Positions 1 to 8,362 of a DNA stretch of 54,419 nucleotides are shown here, piece by piece. Numbering within the stretch: position 1 is the first letter of the stretch; the number at the start of each line of letters is the position of its first letter. The notes below the pieces were generated by a model. It saw only the letters and a program-made list of their open reading frames with translations, did no database searches and was not told where the DNA came from. The stretch lies in contig JAEWQC010000278.1 of assembly GCA_023399355.1 (NCBI GenBank), positions 1-54,419 of the forward strand, read 5' to 3'. Both the position numbers and the translations under genes were made by a program. Source of the DNA: Bacillota bacterium. GTDB taxonomy: Bacteria; Bacillota; Clostridia; Acetivibrionales; DTU013.

Positions 1-7
1 GTTTTCC

Positions 8-43
8 GCCGCTTTTGTCCGGTCAAAAGCGGCATCGTTCTTT
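8..43 (+). terminator. Rho-independent terminator of a gene upstream of the window
   Basis: A perfect 10-bp stem (GCCGCTTTTG at 8-17 pairing with CAAAAGCGGC at 24-33) with a 6-base loop is followed by a T-rich stretch on the plus strand. It probably ends a plus-strand gene lying left of the window, convergent with pfkA. No part of that gene is visible. Confidence 0.55.
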
Positions 44-210
44 GTTTAATGTAAATTGTTTTATTCACATTATTTTATTCAAACACTGCACCTGATTTAT
101 AGTAGGTGTGTATTTATATATTCACTGAGCAATATTCATATTGGCTGCATTTGTTTAGTAATAAGTGAAACCAGAACGAACCTATATTTGGGTGGATTGC
201 CTGAGCAGAC

Positions 211-237
211 AAAAAGCGCTGCCGTTTGGGCAGCGCT
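211..237 (-). terminator. pfkA terminator
   Basis: AGCGCTGCC (215-223) and GGCAGCGCT (229-237) form a perfect 9-bp GC-rich stem with a 5-base loop. Read on the minus strand it is followed by five T residues (211-215). It lies about 40 bases past the pfkA stop codon, so it is the natural end of that transcript. Confidence 0.85.
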
Positions 238-274
238 AACTAAAAACAACTTATAATCTTGATAGCGGATACTT

Positions 275-1246
275 TTACAAGGACAATATCTTGCTGAGTT
301 CAATCATATTATCATCAATTTCCTTTACCATATCCAGGGCCTCGTTGATTTCAATCCCTAGTACCTTGTTATCCTTTAATGCTATAACCTGATTATAAAC
401 TCCGTTTTTCAACAACTCTGTTGCTTTTGCACCCATCAAACTTGCCATAACCCTGTCACGGACAGAAGGACTGCCGCCCCTTTGTATATGGCCGAGAATA
501 GTGGCTCTTGCTTCAATTCCGGTAAGATCCTCGACTTTTTTTGCAAAATCGATTGCTCCGCCGACACCCTCGGCGAGTATTACGATGTAATGTTTCTTCC
601 CTCTGTTTCTACCCTCTATGATCGGCTTAATGATATCCGTGTTAAAATCAAAAGGTTTTTCGGGCAATATGATTACTTCGGCACCGCATGCGATTCCAAC
701 ATTCAATGCAATGTAGCCCGCCTGTCTTCCCATAACCTCCAGGACGCTGCAGCGTTCATGCGAATAGGCTGTGTCCCTGATTTTGTCCAGAGCATCCTGA
801 ACAGTGTTCAAAGCAGTATCGTATCCTATGGTATACTCCGAGCAACCGATATCATTATCGATTGTTCCCGGTATTCCAATTACCTTCATACCATACTTGC
901 TCATGTCTTTGGCCCCTTTAAAGGAACCGTCGCCTCCAATTACAACAAGTGCGTCGATTCCAAAAACCTGTGCCATTGACACACCCTTCATAATGCCTTC
1001 TTCAGTTTTAAAGGCCGGGCAGCGGGCTGTCTGCAAAACGGTTCCTCCTCTGTGAATTATATCCGATACGTTTCTCAAACCCATCTCGAAGATATCTCCG
1101 CTGATAAGCCCGTTATAACCTTTTCTTATTCCCATTACCCTGAATCCCTGATGAATTCCCGTTCTTACTACCGATCTTATAGCTGCATTCATACCAGGTG
1201 CATCTCCGCCGCTGGTCAATACGCCAATTGTCTTTATCTCACTCAT
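275..1246 (-). CDS. pfkA: ATP-dependent 6-phosphofructokinase
   Basis: The 323-residue protein has the full length of bacterial PfkA and phosphorylates fructose 6-phosphate to the 1,6-bisphosphate, the committed glycolytic step in the cytoplasm. Visible motifs are the N-terminal nucleotide loop LTSGGDAPGMNAAIR, the GGDGS motif that marks ATP rather than pyrophosphate use, the catalytic PGTIDND segment, and the MGRQAGY and HIQRGGSPS substrate motifs. The reading frame opens further upstream to 1300, but the ATG at 1246 has GGAGG 7 bases before it and matches the family N-terminus, so it was chosen. The gene is monocistronic, with its own promoter and terminator. No pyruvate kinase gene follows, unlike many Firmicutes. 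Confidence 0.97.
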   Translation of the reverse strand: MSEIKTIGVLTSGGDAPGMNAAIRSVVRTGIHQGFRVMGIRKGYNGLISGDIFEMGLRNVSDIIHRGGTVLQTARCPAFKTEEGIMKGVSMAQVFGIDALVVIGGDGSFKGAKDMSKYGMKVIGIPGTIDNDIGCSEYTIGYDTALNTVQDALDKIRDTAYSHERCSVLEVMGRQAGYIALNVGIACGAEVIILPEKPFDFNTDIIKPIIEGRNRGKKHYIVILAEGVGGAIDFAKKVEDLTGIEARATILGHIQRGGSPSVRDRVMASLMGAKATELLKNGVYNQVIALKDNKVLGIEINEALDMVKEIDDNMIELSKILSL

Positions 1247-1400
1247 AGATATACCTCCATTATCTTGTCTTTCTGCAATATTAATAGTTACTAGCTTCAT
1301 ACTGATAGCGCAGGATATATGATTTCCAATACAATATTACAACTTGATAACTTCTTATGGAACTATATTTTACTTTATTCTACTGAATATTAATATAGTG

Positions 1401-1429
1401 ATTATACTCATTTTTCAAAGATTCAACAA
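1401..1429 (-). promoter_or_regulatory. Likely pfkA promoter
   Basis: On the minus strand TTGTTG (1424-1429) and a consensus TATAAT (1401-1406) are 17 bases apart, about 155 bases upstream of the pfkA start. The -10 box is perfect and the -35 box weak. Confidence 0.55.
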
Positions 1430-1852
1430 CAAATAATTTTACTTTCGATGCATGATCCCTTTTTTTAGAATTCATTTTATATAAAGCGGCGGTACTTGGA
1501 GGATACGTCAGAAAACCCCTTTGTTTACTGACCGTTATAGAGAAGACATTTATGATGTATTACTCAGCTTAAATTACTTATTTTCGATCATAATAATTGT
1601 GTGCATTAAACGTAGAGGTATGACAGGATATGGATTGTATACAGAAGAAATAAAAAACGAATAATATATTATATATTGACATTAATGTAAAATAATGCTA
1701 ATCTATTCTTACAGCTTGTACCAAAAGTTTGATCACTCCATGGAAGAAGCTGCGAACATCTCGAAAACGAAAATAAATCTCTTATCATACATTGATGTAC
1801 TGATAAATTAGATGCCTTATTCATTAAAAAAGCTTAGTTCATTATCCTGTTC
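1430..1852. other. AT-rich gap between pfkA and the peptide operon
   Basis: No convincing gene is seen in this stretch. Short open frames exist on the plus strand, for example one ending near 1663, but none has a good start codon with a ribosome binding site. The stretch contains the candidate operon promoter listed separately and probably holds regulatory sites for the divergent genes. Confidence 0.5.
1676..1704 (+). promoter_or_regulatory. Candidate promoter of the peptide operon
   Basis: A consensus -35 box TTGACA (1676-1681) is followed after 17 bases by TAATCT (1699-1704), a weak -10 box. It is the best sigma-A-like match upstream of the precursor gene. If it is real, the transcript has a leader of about 360 bases that covers the 59-codon open frame at 1853. 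Confidence 0.4.
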
Positions 1853-2032
1853 ATGAATGAAGGGGTTAAATACTTGTATTCCATTATAGCTCATTTTGCT
1901 ATTTGCCCCCATGTCGGTTTTGCATTCTGGGGTATTGAGCAAAAGGCATATATCAATTTGGATAGAACCTATTTAAATTCAAATGCGAACGGGTATTCCG
2001 GCAATAGAAAGATGTCAGATGAAGTTAAGTAG
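1853..2032 (+). CDS. Possible small protein upstream of the precursor, unrecognised
   Basis: An uninterrupted 59-codon frame begins at an ATG with no clear ribosome binding site. A TTG at 1874 is preceded by AAGGGG at good spacing and would give 52 residues. The N-terminal third is hydrophobic (IIAHFAICPHVGFAFWGI), and the rest is polar and Asn/Tyr rich. No family is recognised. It lies inside the predicted leader of the precursor transcript, so it could be a leader peptide, a small membrane or immunity protein, or a chance frame. Coding status is unproven. Confidence 0.25.
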   Translation: MNEGVKYLYSIIAHFAICPHVGFAFWGIEQKAYINLDRTYLNSNANGYSGNRKMSDEVK

Positions 2033-2071
2033 GTGATATTAATACGCATAAGGGAAAGGGGGTAAAAATAT

Positions 2072-2176
2072 ATGAAGAATATTAAAGTCATATGCATCAA
2101 CAAGCCGCAGACTGGAGAAAAGAGTTTTTGCTGTAATCATTACACTACAGGTACCTGTCGCAAATCAGCTTGTTAG
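2072..2176 (+). CDS. Cys-rich RiPP precursor peptide, 34 residues
   Basis: This short gene has a strong ribosome binding site (AAAGGGGG, 8 bases before the ATG) and encodes 34 residues with cysteines at 8, 20, 21, 29 and 34. The C-terminal 15 residues, CCNHYTTGTCRKSAC, hold four of the five Cys plus Thr, Ser, Asn, His and Tyr. They look like a core region behind a basic 19-residue leader. It heads a run of an ACP, four radical SAM enzymes and two ABC exporters in the same orientation, the usual place for a RiPP precursor. Clostridial systems with a Cys-rich peptide, a radical SAM maturase (CcpM type) and an ACP-related protein are known from family models. Whether this peptide matches any of them is not known. 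The coding call rests on start, spacing and context. Confidence 0.7.
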   Translation: MKNIKVICINKPQTGEKSFCCNHYTTGTCRKSAC

Positions 2177-2188
2177 TAGAGTTCTAAT

Positions 2189-2225
2189 ATCCGGGTCAGC
2201 CGATCTACAGTTGGCTGACCCGGAT
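2189..2225 (+). terminator. Strong hairpin between precursor and maturation genes (attenuator or RNA-stabilising stem)
   Basis: A perfect 13-bp stem, ATCCGGGTCAGCC (2189-2201) with GGCTGACCCGGAT (2213-2225), encloses an 11-base loop 12 bases after the precursor stop codon. No run of T follows. It is therefore more likely a partial terminator or a 3'-end stabilising or processing stem that gives high precursor mRNA relative to the downstream enzymes than a full stop. Confidence 0.6.
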
Positions 2226-2261
2226 AGCTTCAATACGGCGGTCTGAAAAAGGAGAATGATG

Positions 2262-2573
2262 ATGGAAAGGTTGGAAATACTGAATCAGCTGAACAAAATA
2301 ATAAATGATATTACGGAAACAGAACTTGAACTTGACGAGAACGATTACTTAAGAGTGAACAAAAAGGACCGGAGATCTGTGATGTTATCATCTATAGATA
2401 TTGTCAATCTCATAGTACAAACGGAAGAAATATATGAAATCGATATTTCAAATGAAAAGATTGCCTTGGTTGAAGATATGAGAGAGTTTATTGACCTTAT
2501 CATCCGTTTGCTTGAGGAAAAGCAGACAGAATGTGAAGAAATGGGCAAAGTAAAGATGGAGTTATTTGGGTAA
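2262..2573 (+). CDS. Acyl carrier protein-like protein of the peptide operon
   Basis: This 103-residue acidic, helical protein has an ACP-like segment SSIDIVNLIVQTEEIYEIDI. It aligns with the usual D-S-L-D-x-V-E-L pattern and places Ser44 at the phosphopantetheine attachment position. Family ACPs are about 80 residues, so this one has N- and C-terminal extensions. Three ATGs occur in a row (2256, 2259, 2262), and 2262 has the best spacing to GGAG. It lies between the precursor hairpin and the first radical SAM gene. An ACP-related protein in a peptide maturation operon implies that an acyl or aminoacyl thioester takes part. The Asp before the Ser is replaced by Ser, so loading by a phosphopantetheinyl transferase needs proof. 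Confidence 0.7.
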   Translation: MERLEILNQLNKIINDITETELELDENDYLRVNKKDRRSVMLSSIDIVNLIVQTEEIYEIDISNEKIALVEDMREFIDLIIRLLEEKQTECEEMGKVKMELFG

Positions 2574-2585
2574 AGAGGGCATTTT

Positions 2586-3866
2586 ATGAGATGGTCCAGA
2601 TATAACCTGACATATGATTTAAAAAACGGATTGTCATTGATATATAATACATTATCTCATTATGTGATTTGCATTGACAATGAAGAAATGAATAGAATCA
2701 GGCTGGAGGAGATACCGGGAGATGAAAAGGAGGAGTTTTACCGATACGGGCTTTTGGCAGATGATTGTGAAAAAGAAAGAATGATATATGAACTGGACTA
2801 TAGAAGATTTCTCAGCAGCAGTTTTCATATGTGGTTTTATCTGACCTTTAAATGTAATCTGGCTTGCCCGTACTGTTATGAAAAAGATGCGAAAGGGTCG
2901 GGGAGCTCTGAGGCTATGACGTTGGAAACCGCTGAAAGGGCTGTCCGCTGGTTTGAACGAGAGGCTGGAAACAGAAAATTTGATGAACTGAATTTCACTT
3001 TCAGCGGAGGAGAGCCTCTTCTAAACATGGACATTATAAAACAGATATGCGAGGAGATCAATAAGGCCGGCTTACGGGATATCAGCAAGTTCACCCTGAT
3101 CACAAACGGCTGTCTGTTGACGCCCGAAGTTTCCAGGACATTGTTGGAATATCGTTTTGACACAATACAAATCACGTTGGACGGTCCCGAAAATATACAT
3201 GACAGCAGGCGTTTTCACCCTGACGGCAACCCGACATTCAAGAGAATTATAAAAAATCTGCTCCAGTTGATAAAGATCTCCAACGGTGAAATCAGCATCC
3301 TTATAAGAGTGAATATAGATGCGGGAAATGCAGAACATATACAAGCTCTGTTCGATTATTTCAAAAAGTACAATATAGACAAGTGGGTAACATTTAATCT
3401 CGGAGACACGATTAAAAAGAAGGATGGAAGCGATCGCGACATTCTCGTAAAAATTATCGAAATATACGACAGGGCTAAAGCACAGGGCTTAAGTGTATGC
3501 ATTTCCGAAGCTACCCCCTGTTCCATATCAAACGGGAGCTTTTACATTGTTGCTCCTGACGGCGACATATATAAGTGCCCTGCTTTAGCCGGCAATAAAG
3601 ACTTCGCCATATCCAGCACGAATAGTGAAAGTTATTATGGAGCCTATTACCGCATCATGAATTTAACGCCCTGGAAGAAGTGCCTGGACTGCGATATCGT
3701 AGGGATTTGCAGCGGCGGATGCAGGTATCGCAGGTTCATCAATTACGGTGCTTTTGACGAAGAAAAATTCTGCAGAAAAGAGTACTTGAAAGAAGTAATA
3801 AAGAGACAGACAATCGATCACTATAATAATTCCGAAAATATGGAGCCTGGCAGGCTGCATGCCTGA
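2586..3866 (+). CDS. Radical SAM/SPASM peptide maturase 1
   Basis: This 426-residue radical SAM enzyme probably modifies the precursor peptide. The Cys motif CNLACPYC (Cys90, 94, 97) binds the SAM-cleaving 4Fe-4S cluster, and FTFSGGEPLL is the SAM-binding GGE motif. A C-terminal SPASM region from about residue 320 to 396 (KCPAL, CLDCDIVGICSGGC and a last Cys) binds auxiliary clusters. The N-terminal 85 residues, starting RWSRYNL, resemble the leader-recognition region of other peptide maturases. The start has GAGGG 7 bases upstream. It follows the ACP gene by 12 bases. SPASM enzymes make thioether, C-C or epimerised products, and the chemistry here cannot be read from sequence. The next gene is a paralogue. 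Confidence 0.9.
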   Translation: MRWSRYNLTYDLKNGLSLIYNTLSHYVICIDNEEMNRIRLEEIPGDEKEEFYRYGLLADDCEKERMIYELDYRRFLSSSFHMWFYLTFKCNLACPYCYEKDAKGSGSSEAMTLETAERAVRWFEREAGNRKFDELNFTFSGGEPLLNMDIIKQICEEINKAGLRDISKFTLITNGCLLTPEVSRTLLEYRFDTIQITLDGPENIHDSRRFHPDGNPTFKRIIKNLLQLIKISNGEISILIRVNIDAGNAEHIQALFDYFKKYNIDKWVTFNLGDTIKKKDGSDRDILVKIIEIYDRAKAQGLSVCISEATPCSISNGSFYIVAPDGDIYKCPALAGNKDFAISSTNSESYYGAYYRIMNLTPWKKCLDCDIVGICSGGCRYRRFINYGAFDEEKFCRKEYLKEVIKRQTIDHYNNSENMEPGRLHA

Positions 3867-3900
3867 CATTATTTTCGAGTCCTGAGCCGGAGGAGCTTTT

Positions 3901-5244
3901 ATGAAGTTGAAATGGTCCAGATATGTTACGGAGACTCTGATTGATGAAGGTCCGGATAAGAGAAATGTTATATTTTTTAATAGCGTAAACAGGGGAGTTT
4001 ATCAGACTGATATGGAATCGAAAAAGAAAATAGAAGATTCCATGCAGGATACGAAAATGTGCCCTGATGACGAGAAAGACGTTATTGCAAAATTGTACAA
4101 GGACGGTTTTATTGTCGGCAAAGAAATCGACGAGACGGAGAAGTTCGACCAATATCGAAGAGATTACTTTAATGATATATTTGGAATGGTCGTCTACTTT
4201 ACTCCGACATGGAACTGTAATTTCAGCTGTCCCTACTGCATCCAGAACAGTACCGACCATAATATGGCGGGCAGATCTCCGACCATGGATGATTCTACAA
4301 TTTCAGCCTGTGTTGACTGGATGCTCGGATTTATGGAAAAAAATAAAGAGAGCATATTGGGAAACAGTAAAAGAAATTCGAAAGCTAAAACTTTGAGAAC
4401 GGTTTTTTTCGGCGGAGAGCCGACCCTGGCGCATTCTGCCAATATGAAACTCCTTGGGGAAATCCATCGGAAAAAACCGGATTGGATCGGGTTTGAAAGT
4501 TCAATGATCAGTAATGGATATATATTTGATGAAAAAATGATTTGTGATTACAAAAGATATCATTTCTCATCTGTGCAAATCACGCTCGATGGTCCACCGG
4601 CTGTCCACGATTCGAGAAGAAAAACGGTGAGTGGGGATAAGACCTTTGAAACAATTCTAAATAATATAAAATTGCTGTGTTCACTTCGTGTAGAGGTTGC
4701 AGTCAGAATAAATGTTGACGATTCCAACATAACTTATGTTACTGACCTGATTGATTTGCTTGCAGAGAATGATCTGAACAAAGAAGTCATCCTCAGTATA
4801 GCACCTGTTGACAGCTGGAGCGGAGCTGCTTTCCCCAACGGAGGGCATACTGCTGAAACGCTGTCACATATTAATTCCATATATGGCAAGGCAAAGGAAA
4901 GGGGATTTCAGTTGAGCATGTGGGAAAGCTTTTGCGCAGTCTATGCCAAGTCATTCTTTTCCATTGCTCCCGATGGAAAGCTTTACAAGTGCCCTTCTCT
5001 TTGCGGAGAACAGGGGCAGTGTGTCGGAAGTGTATTTGAAGAATCCCTGAATGAAATATATGACAAGTTTCTAAAAATCGATATGTCTTCCAGGTGCAAG
5101 TTGTGCAGATATGCGGGAGTGTGCGGCGGAGGGTGCTACTACCAGAAATACCTGTCGGATTTCCGTGACCATTCCGCCTGTCTTTACAGCACATTAAAGG
5201 AGTATGTGGAAGCATATTCCCGGTATAGCCATGTAGAACTCTAA
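3901..5244 (+). CDS. Radical SAM/SPASM peptide maturase 2
   Basis: This 447-residue paralogue of the preceding enzyme shares the N-terminal K/R-W-S-R-Y motif, the CNFSCPYC cluster motif (Cys106, 110, 113), FFGGEPTL, the QITLDGPPAVHDSRR segment and a SPASM end (KCPSLCGEQGQC, CRLCR-like CKLCRYAGVCGGGC). The two genes are 34 bases apart, and GGAGGAG lies before this ATG. The pair probably arose by duplication. They may act as two steps on one peptide or as a heterodimer. A SPASM domain with several auxiliary-cluster Cys is consistent with sulfur-to-carbon or carbon-carbon crosslinks on the Cys-rich core, but this is inference. Confidence 0.9.
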   Translation: MKLKWSRYVTETLIDEGPDKRNVIFFNSVNRGVYQTDMESKKKIEDSMQDTKMCPDDEKDVIAKLYKDGFIVGKEIDETEKFDQYRRDYFNDIFGMVVYFTPTWNCNFSCPYCIQNSTDHNMAGRSPTMDDSTISACVDWMLGFMEKNKESILGNSKRNSKAKTLRTVFFGGEPTLAHSANMKLLGEIHRKKPDWIGFESSMISNGYIFDEKMICDYKRYHFSSVQITLDGPPAVHDSRRKTVSGDKTFETILNNIKLLCSLRVEVAVRINVDDSNITYVTDLIDLLAENDLNKEVILSIAPVDSWSGAAFPNGGHTAETLSHINSIYGKAKERGFQLSMWESFCAVYAKSFFSIAPDGKLYKCPSLCGEQGQCVGSVFEESLNEIYDKFLKIDMSSRCKLCRYAGVCGGGCYYQKYLSDFRDHSACLYSTLKEYVEAYSRYSHVEL

Positions 5245-5268
5245 GCTATTTTGAGGAGGGAAAGGACA

Positions 5269-6900
5269 ATGCCAAGTATAAAAGAGAAGGTTGATATTTG
5301 CCTTATCGGCTACAATGTGGAAGATACCAGTGTGGATTATATTCTTTCCCAGCGGAATCTGGGCATGGCGCTGGTCGCCTCCAGTTTGCGAAACAGCGGA
5401 TTTACCGTTGACATCATTAATCCGCTGATCAAAGGGCTGTCTGTGGAAGAAACAGCCGGAGAGGCGGAGAAAAAAGAATACAAATACATGGGGTTTTCTG
5501 TCCTAGATTCTATTGGGTTTGAATATGTAAAAAAAGTAATAATCAAATTGAGAGAAATGGGCTACAAACAGCATTTTACAGTAGGCGGTTTTTTCCCTAC
5601 AATCAACTACAGGAACGTTTTTTCAGGAGTTCCTGACGGCTTGATAGACACGGTTTGCAGGGGCGAGGGTGAAATCATGACTTTGGAGCTGTTTAAGGCC
5701 CTTGAGTGCGGAGAAGACTGGCGAGAGATTGAAGGAATTGCTTACATGGGGGAGGACGGAATAGTCGCCAACCCGATGAGGCCATATATAAGCGATCTTG
5801 ACAGCATTCTATTTGCAGCGGACGATGAAGTGAAGGATTGTATTGCCCGCAAACAGCCGATCAACCTTTTTTCCAGCAGGGGCTGCTATGGAAACTGTAC
5901 TTATTGCAGCAGCCACAAGCTCTTCTATGGAAGAGAGCACAATAAATGGAGGAGCCGTTCAGCCAGGAGCGTTGTGGACGAAATGGAGATGCTTGCTAAA
6001 CGATTCGACGCCAGATGTTTTTCATTTATGGACGACAACTTCATAGGTCCGGGAGAAATGGGAAGAAGAAGAGTAGTCGCAATTTGCGAAGAAATACGTG
6101 CCAGAGGGATGGATATTGAATTCTTTTTTGAATGCAGACCGGACGGTATCAGTGATGAAGTCGCGAAAGCACTTTCGAAAGCGGGCTGCAAGCTGGTTTT
6201 CCTTGGAATCGAATCAGGTTCGGACAACTGCCTGAAGGAACTGGGACGCGGCAACATCAATAAGGAAACGAACAGGGAAGCCATCTCGATCCTGGCAGAC
6301 AACCATATCGAGGTGACCATTGGATTTATTATGTTTACACCTGAGTGTACCTTCGAGGATTTGAAGGACAATATTGATCTTCTAAAATTTTATTTTACCC
6401 GGAATTACAGGTCGTACTTGCTTACCATGAAGATAGGTACTTTGCTTTTCAGCGGACTGGTCCCTATCAGCGGGTCGCAAATATGTGCAAGGCTTGAGAA
6501 GGAAGTTCGGGTAACCGGCGACGAGTTGGAGTATGTATCTACCTCTTCGGAGGTTGAGTTATTAAGGTTATTATTACAGAGAATGCATATTTATAAATAC
6601 GTGGATGAAATGGAGGCAAAAATACGTAAGGAATGGTACGATCCCGATTTGTGGAGCGGAGAAAATCAAGGGGATCGGTTGGCATCAGTAAAGGAGTATG
6701 AAAGGGAACTCATAAACATGTGCTCAGATCTATTTTTTGAGCTGATGGATTCCATAAAAAGCCATGATCTCAGGAATATAAACAGGATTGTTTTAAAATT
6801 TAAAAGGAAATTATTGGTCTTTACCAATGAGAAAATCAAACAAATTAGAAATATTTTGAATAATTCAGAGGTGCGAAATGGATATGAAAGAGTCGGGTGA
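5269..6900 (+). CDS. B12-binding-type radical SAM enzyme
   Basis: The 543-residue protein has an N-terminal Rossmann-like cobalamin-binding-type domain (about residues 8-150, with the VGGFFPT and CRGEGE segments typical of the family). A radical SAM core follows with RGCYGNCTYC (Cys206, 210, 213). The frame opens at a TTG at 5251, but the ATG at 5269 follows GAGGAGGG at 8 bases and was chosen. No classical DxHxxG motif for base-off cobalamin is visible. Members of this class mostly methylate unactivated carbon or phosphorus, and some make other rearrangements. In this operon C-methylation or a related change of the peptide is the simplest guess. It overlaps the next gene by 23 bases, suggesting coupled translation. 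Confidence 0.85.
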   Translation: MPSIKEKVDICLIGYNVEDTSVDYILSQRNLGMALVASSLRNSGFTVDIINPLIKGLSVEETAGEAEKKEYKYMGFSVLDSIGFEYVKKVIIKLREMGYKQHFTVGGFFPTINYRNVFSGVPDGLIDTVCRGEGEIMTLELFKALECGEDWREIEGIAYMGEDGIVANPMRPYISDLDSILFAADDEVKDCIARKQPINLFSSRGCYGNCTYCSSHKLFYGREHNKWRSRSARSVVDEMEMLAKRFDARCFSFMDDNFIGPGEMGRRRVVAICEEIRARGMDIEFFFECRPDGISDEVAKALSKAGCKLVFLGIESGSDNCLKELGRGNINKETNREAISILADNHIEVTIGFIMFTPECTFEDLKDNIDLLKFYFTRNYRSYLLTMKIGTLLFSGLVPISGSQICARLEKEVRVTGDELEYVSTSSEVELLRLLLQRMHIYKYVDEMEAKIRKEWYDPDLWSGENQGDRLASVKEYERELINMCSDLFFELMDSIKSHDLRNINRIVLKFKRKLLVFTNEKIKQIRNILNNSEVRNGYERVG

Positions 6901-8332
6901 GTTCCATACCCATACCTATCACAGGGACGATAAGATCTATGCTTTTGATTGTAAAAATATGGTTTTATGCGAAATAGATGACGTAACAGAGGCACTGCTG
7001 GCAAAAATGGCTGAAGGAGAAGACTGCAGGGAGCTTTATCGCACATGGGGGGAAGGCTTGGTGGAGGATGCCGCGGCTAATATTGCCGAACTGATGGAGC
7101 AGGATCTTTTCTTTTCACCGGAAAAAACCCGACATGAAGAATCCAGAATTTTTGAAGAGGGCTATATTTCATTTCCCCCCATGCATCGATGCAATTTAAG
7201 ATGCAGATATTGCTTTGCAGCCAGCGGGAACAACTACAAAGAGACTCAGAAGAAATTCACAAGGGAAACGATTGAAAAGGCACTTCACTTTATCTATTTC
7301 GATTATATGAAAGAATGTAAAAGATATAGAATTGATTTTGTCAGCGGCGGCGAACCCCTGTTGAATTTCGAAGCGGTAAAAGCAGCCAGGGAAATAGGGG
7401 ACAAGCTGTATAGAGAAACGGGGAAGCCATTGTATATGTGGCTTTGCACAAATGGCACATTAATGGATGATTCTGTGCTGACCTATATGAATACGAACGA
7501 AATCGACCTTGGCATCAGTATTGACGGCCCGAAGGAAATACACGACCGGATGAGAAGAGATGAAAACGATTTTGGTACATATGATATCGTTACGGAAAAT
7601 ATTCGCAGTATCATGAAGAATCCGGATTATGGGAGAAAACTCAAGGAGATCTGGGCACTGTCCGTGATTACATCAAAAACCGACAGCCTCATTAATGCTA
7701 TCAGGCACAATAAAGCTCTCGGATTGAAAAGTATGCAGATGAAAATCGTCCGATCTGCAAAGGAAAGCGACTTAAGCATCAATGAAAGCAATATGGAGCA
7801 TTTCAAAAAATTATACTCGGACCTGGTGGACTTTTTTAAGAATGAACTGAAAGAAGGCAGATTTGAATATCTATGTATGATCCTAAACGACAATGACTTT
7901 ATTGGAAAAATCATTGTCCGGTTGATTTTAAGAAATCCGGTGACCTACAGGTGCTTTGCGGCAAAGGAAAAAATCAGCATATGCGCCAACGGAGATATCT
8001 ACCCCTGCGACAGCTTTGTAGGTAATACCGGGTTTCTTATGGGAAACATTTACGAGGGAGTCAATCAGGATATCCGTGAGAAGTTTTACAGTCTCAGTGT
8101 TTTTGACCGGCCCAGATGCAAAGTTTGCTGGGCCAGATTTGTGTGCGGCGGAGACTGCTACCATAATTCGCTTTTGTCCAATGGCAGCATTGAAGAGCCG
8201 GATGATATTATCTGCAGCCTGACGAAATATGTGATAGAACTTTCTCTGGATCTCATGGAGCAATTGAATAAAAATGAAAAAGCGGCAAAAATTTTGCTTA
8301 AATTTTTGAAGGCAAGAATAACTCACCAGTAA
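6878..8332 (+). CDS. Radical SAM/SPASM peptide maturase 3 (CcpM/SCIFF-maturase-like)
   Basis: A third SPASM enzyme of 484 residues, distinct from the first two. Its first 80 residues (FHTHTYHRDDKIYAFDC and a helical remainder) look like the PqqD-like leader-binding domain found in SCIFF and CcpM-type maturases. The core has CNLRCRYC (Cys105, 109, 112), DFVSGGEPLL and the ISIDGPKEIHDR strand. The C-terminal SPASM has ICANGDIYPCDSFVG and CKVCWARFVCGGDC. The start lies inside the preceding gene. SCIFF-type enzymes form Cys-to-carbon thioether bonds. With four Cys in the predicted core this is the best candidate for thioether formation, though the product is not known. Confidence 0.9.
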   Translation: MDMKESGEFHTHTYHRDDKIYAFDCKNMVLCEIDDVTEALLAKMAEGEDCRELYRTWGEGLVEDAAANIAELMEQDLFFSPEKTRHEESRIFEEGYISFPPMHRCNLRCRYCFAASGNNYKETQKKFTRETIEKALHFIYFDYMKECKRYRIDFVSGGEPLLNFEAVKAAREIGDKLYRETGKPLYMWLCTNGTLMDDSVLTYMNTNEIDLGISIDGPKEIHDRMRRDENDFGTYDIVTENIRSIMKNPDYGRKLKEIWALSVITSKTDSLINAIRHNKALGLKSMQMKIVRSAKESDLSINESNMEHFKKLYSDLVDFFKNELKEGRFEYLCMILNDNDFIGKIIVRLILRNPVTYRCFAAKEKISICANGDIYPCDSFVGNTGFLMGNIYEGVNQDIREKFYSLSVFDRPRCKVCWARFVCGGDCYHNSLLSNGSIEEPDDIICSLTKYVIELSLDLMEQLNKNEKAAKILLKFLKARITHQ

Positions 8333-8362
8333 TCAGCTTTAGATAGGATGAGGGAATTTTTC

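Noticed and set aside
482..979. Plus-strand open frame of 165 codons inside pfkA
   Set aside because: It lies wholly opposite a perfectly conserved pfkA, has no ribosome binding site and no recognisable protein pattern; it is an antisense shadow.
1740..1811. 24-codon frame MEEAANISKTK... as a possible second peptide precursor
   Set aside because: No ribosome binding site, no Cys and no similarity to the precursor at 2072.
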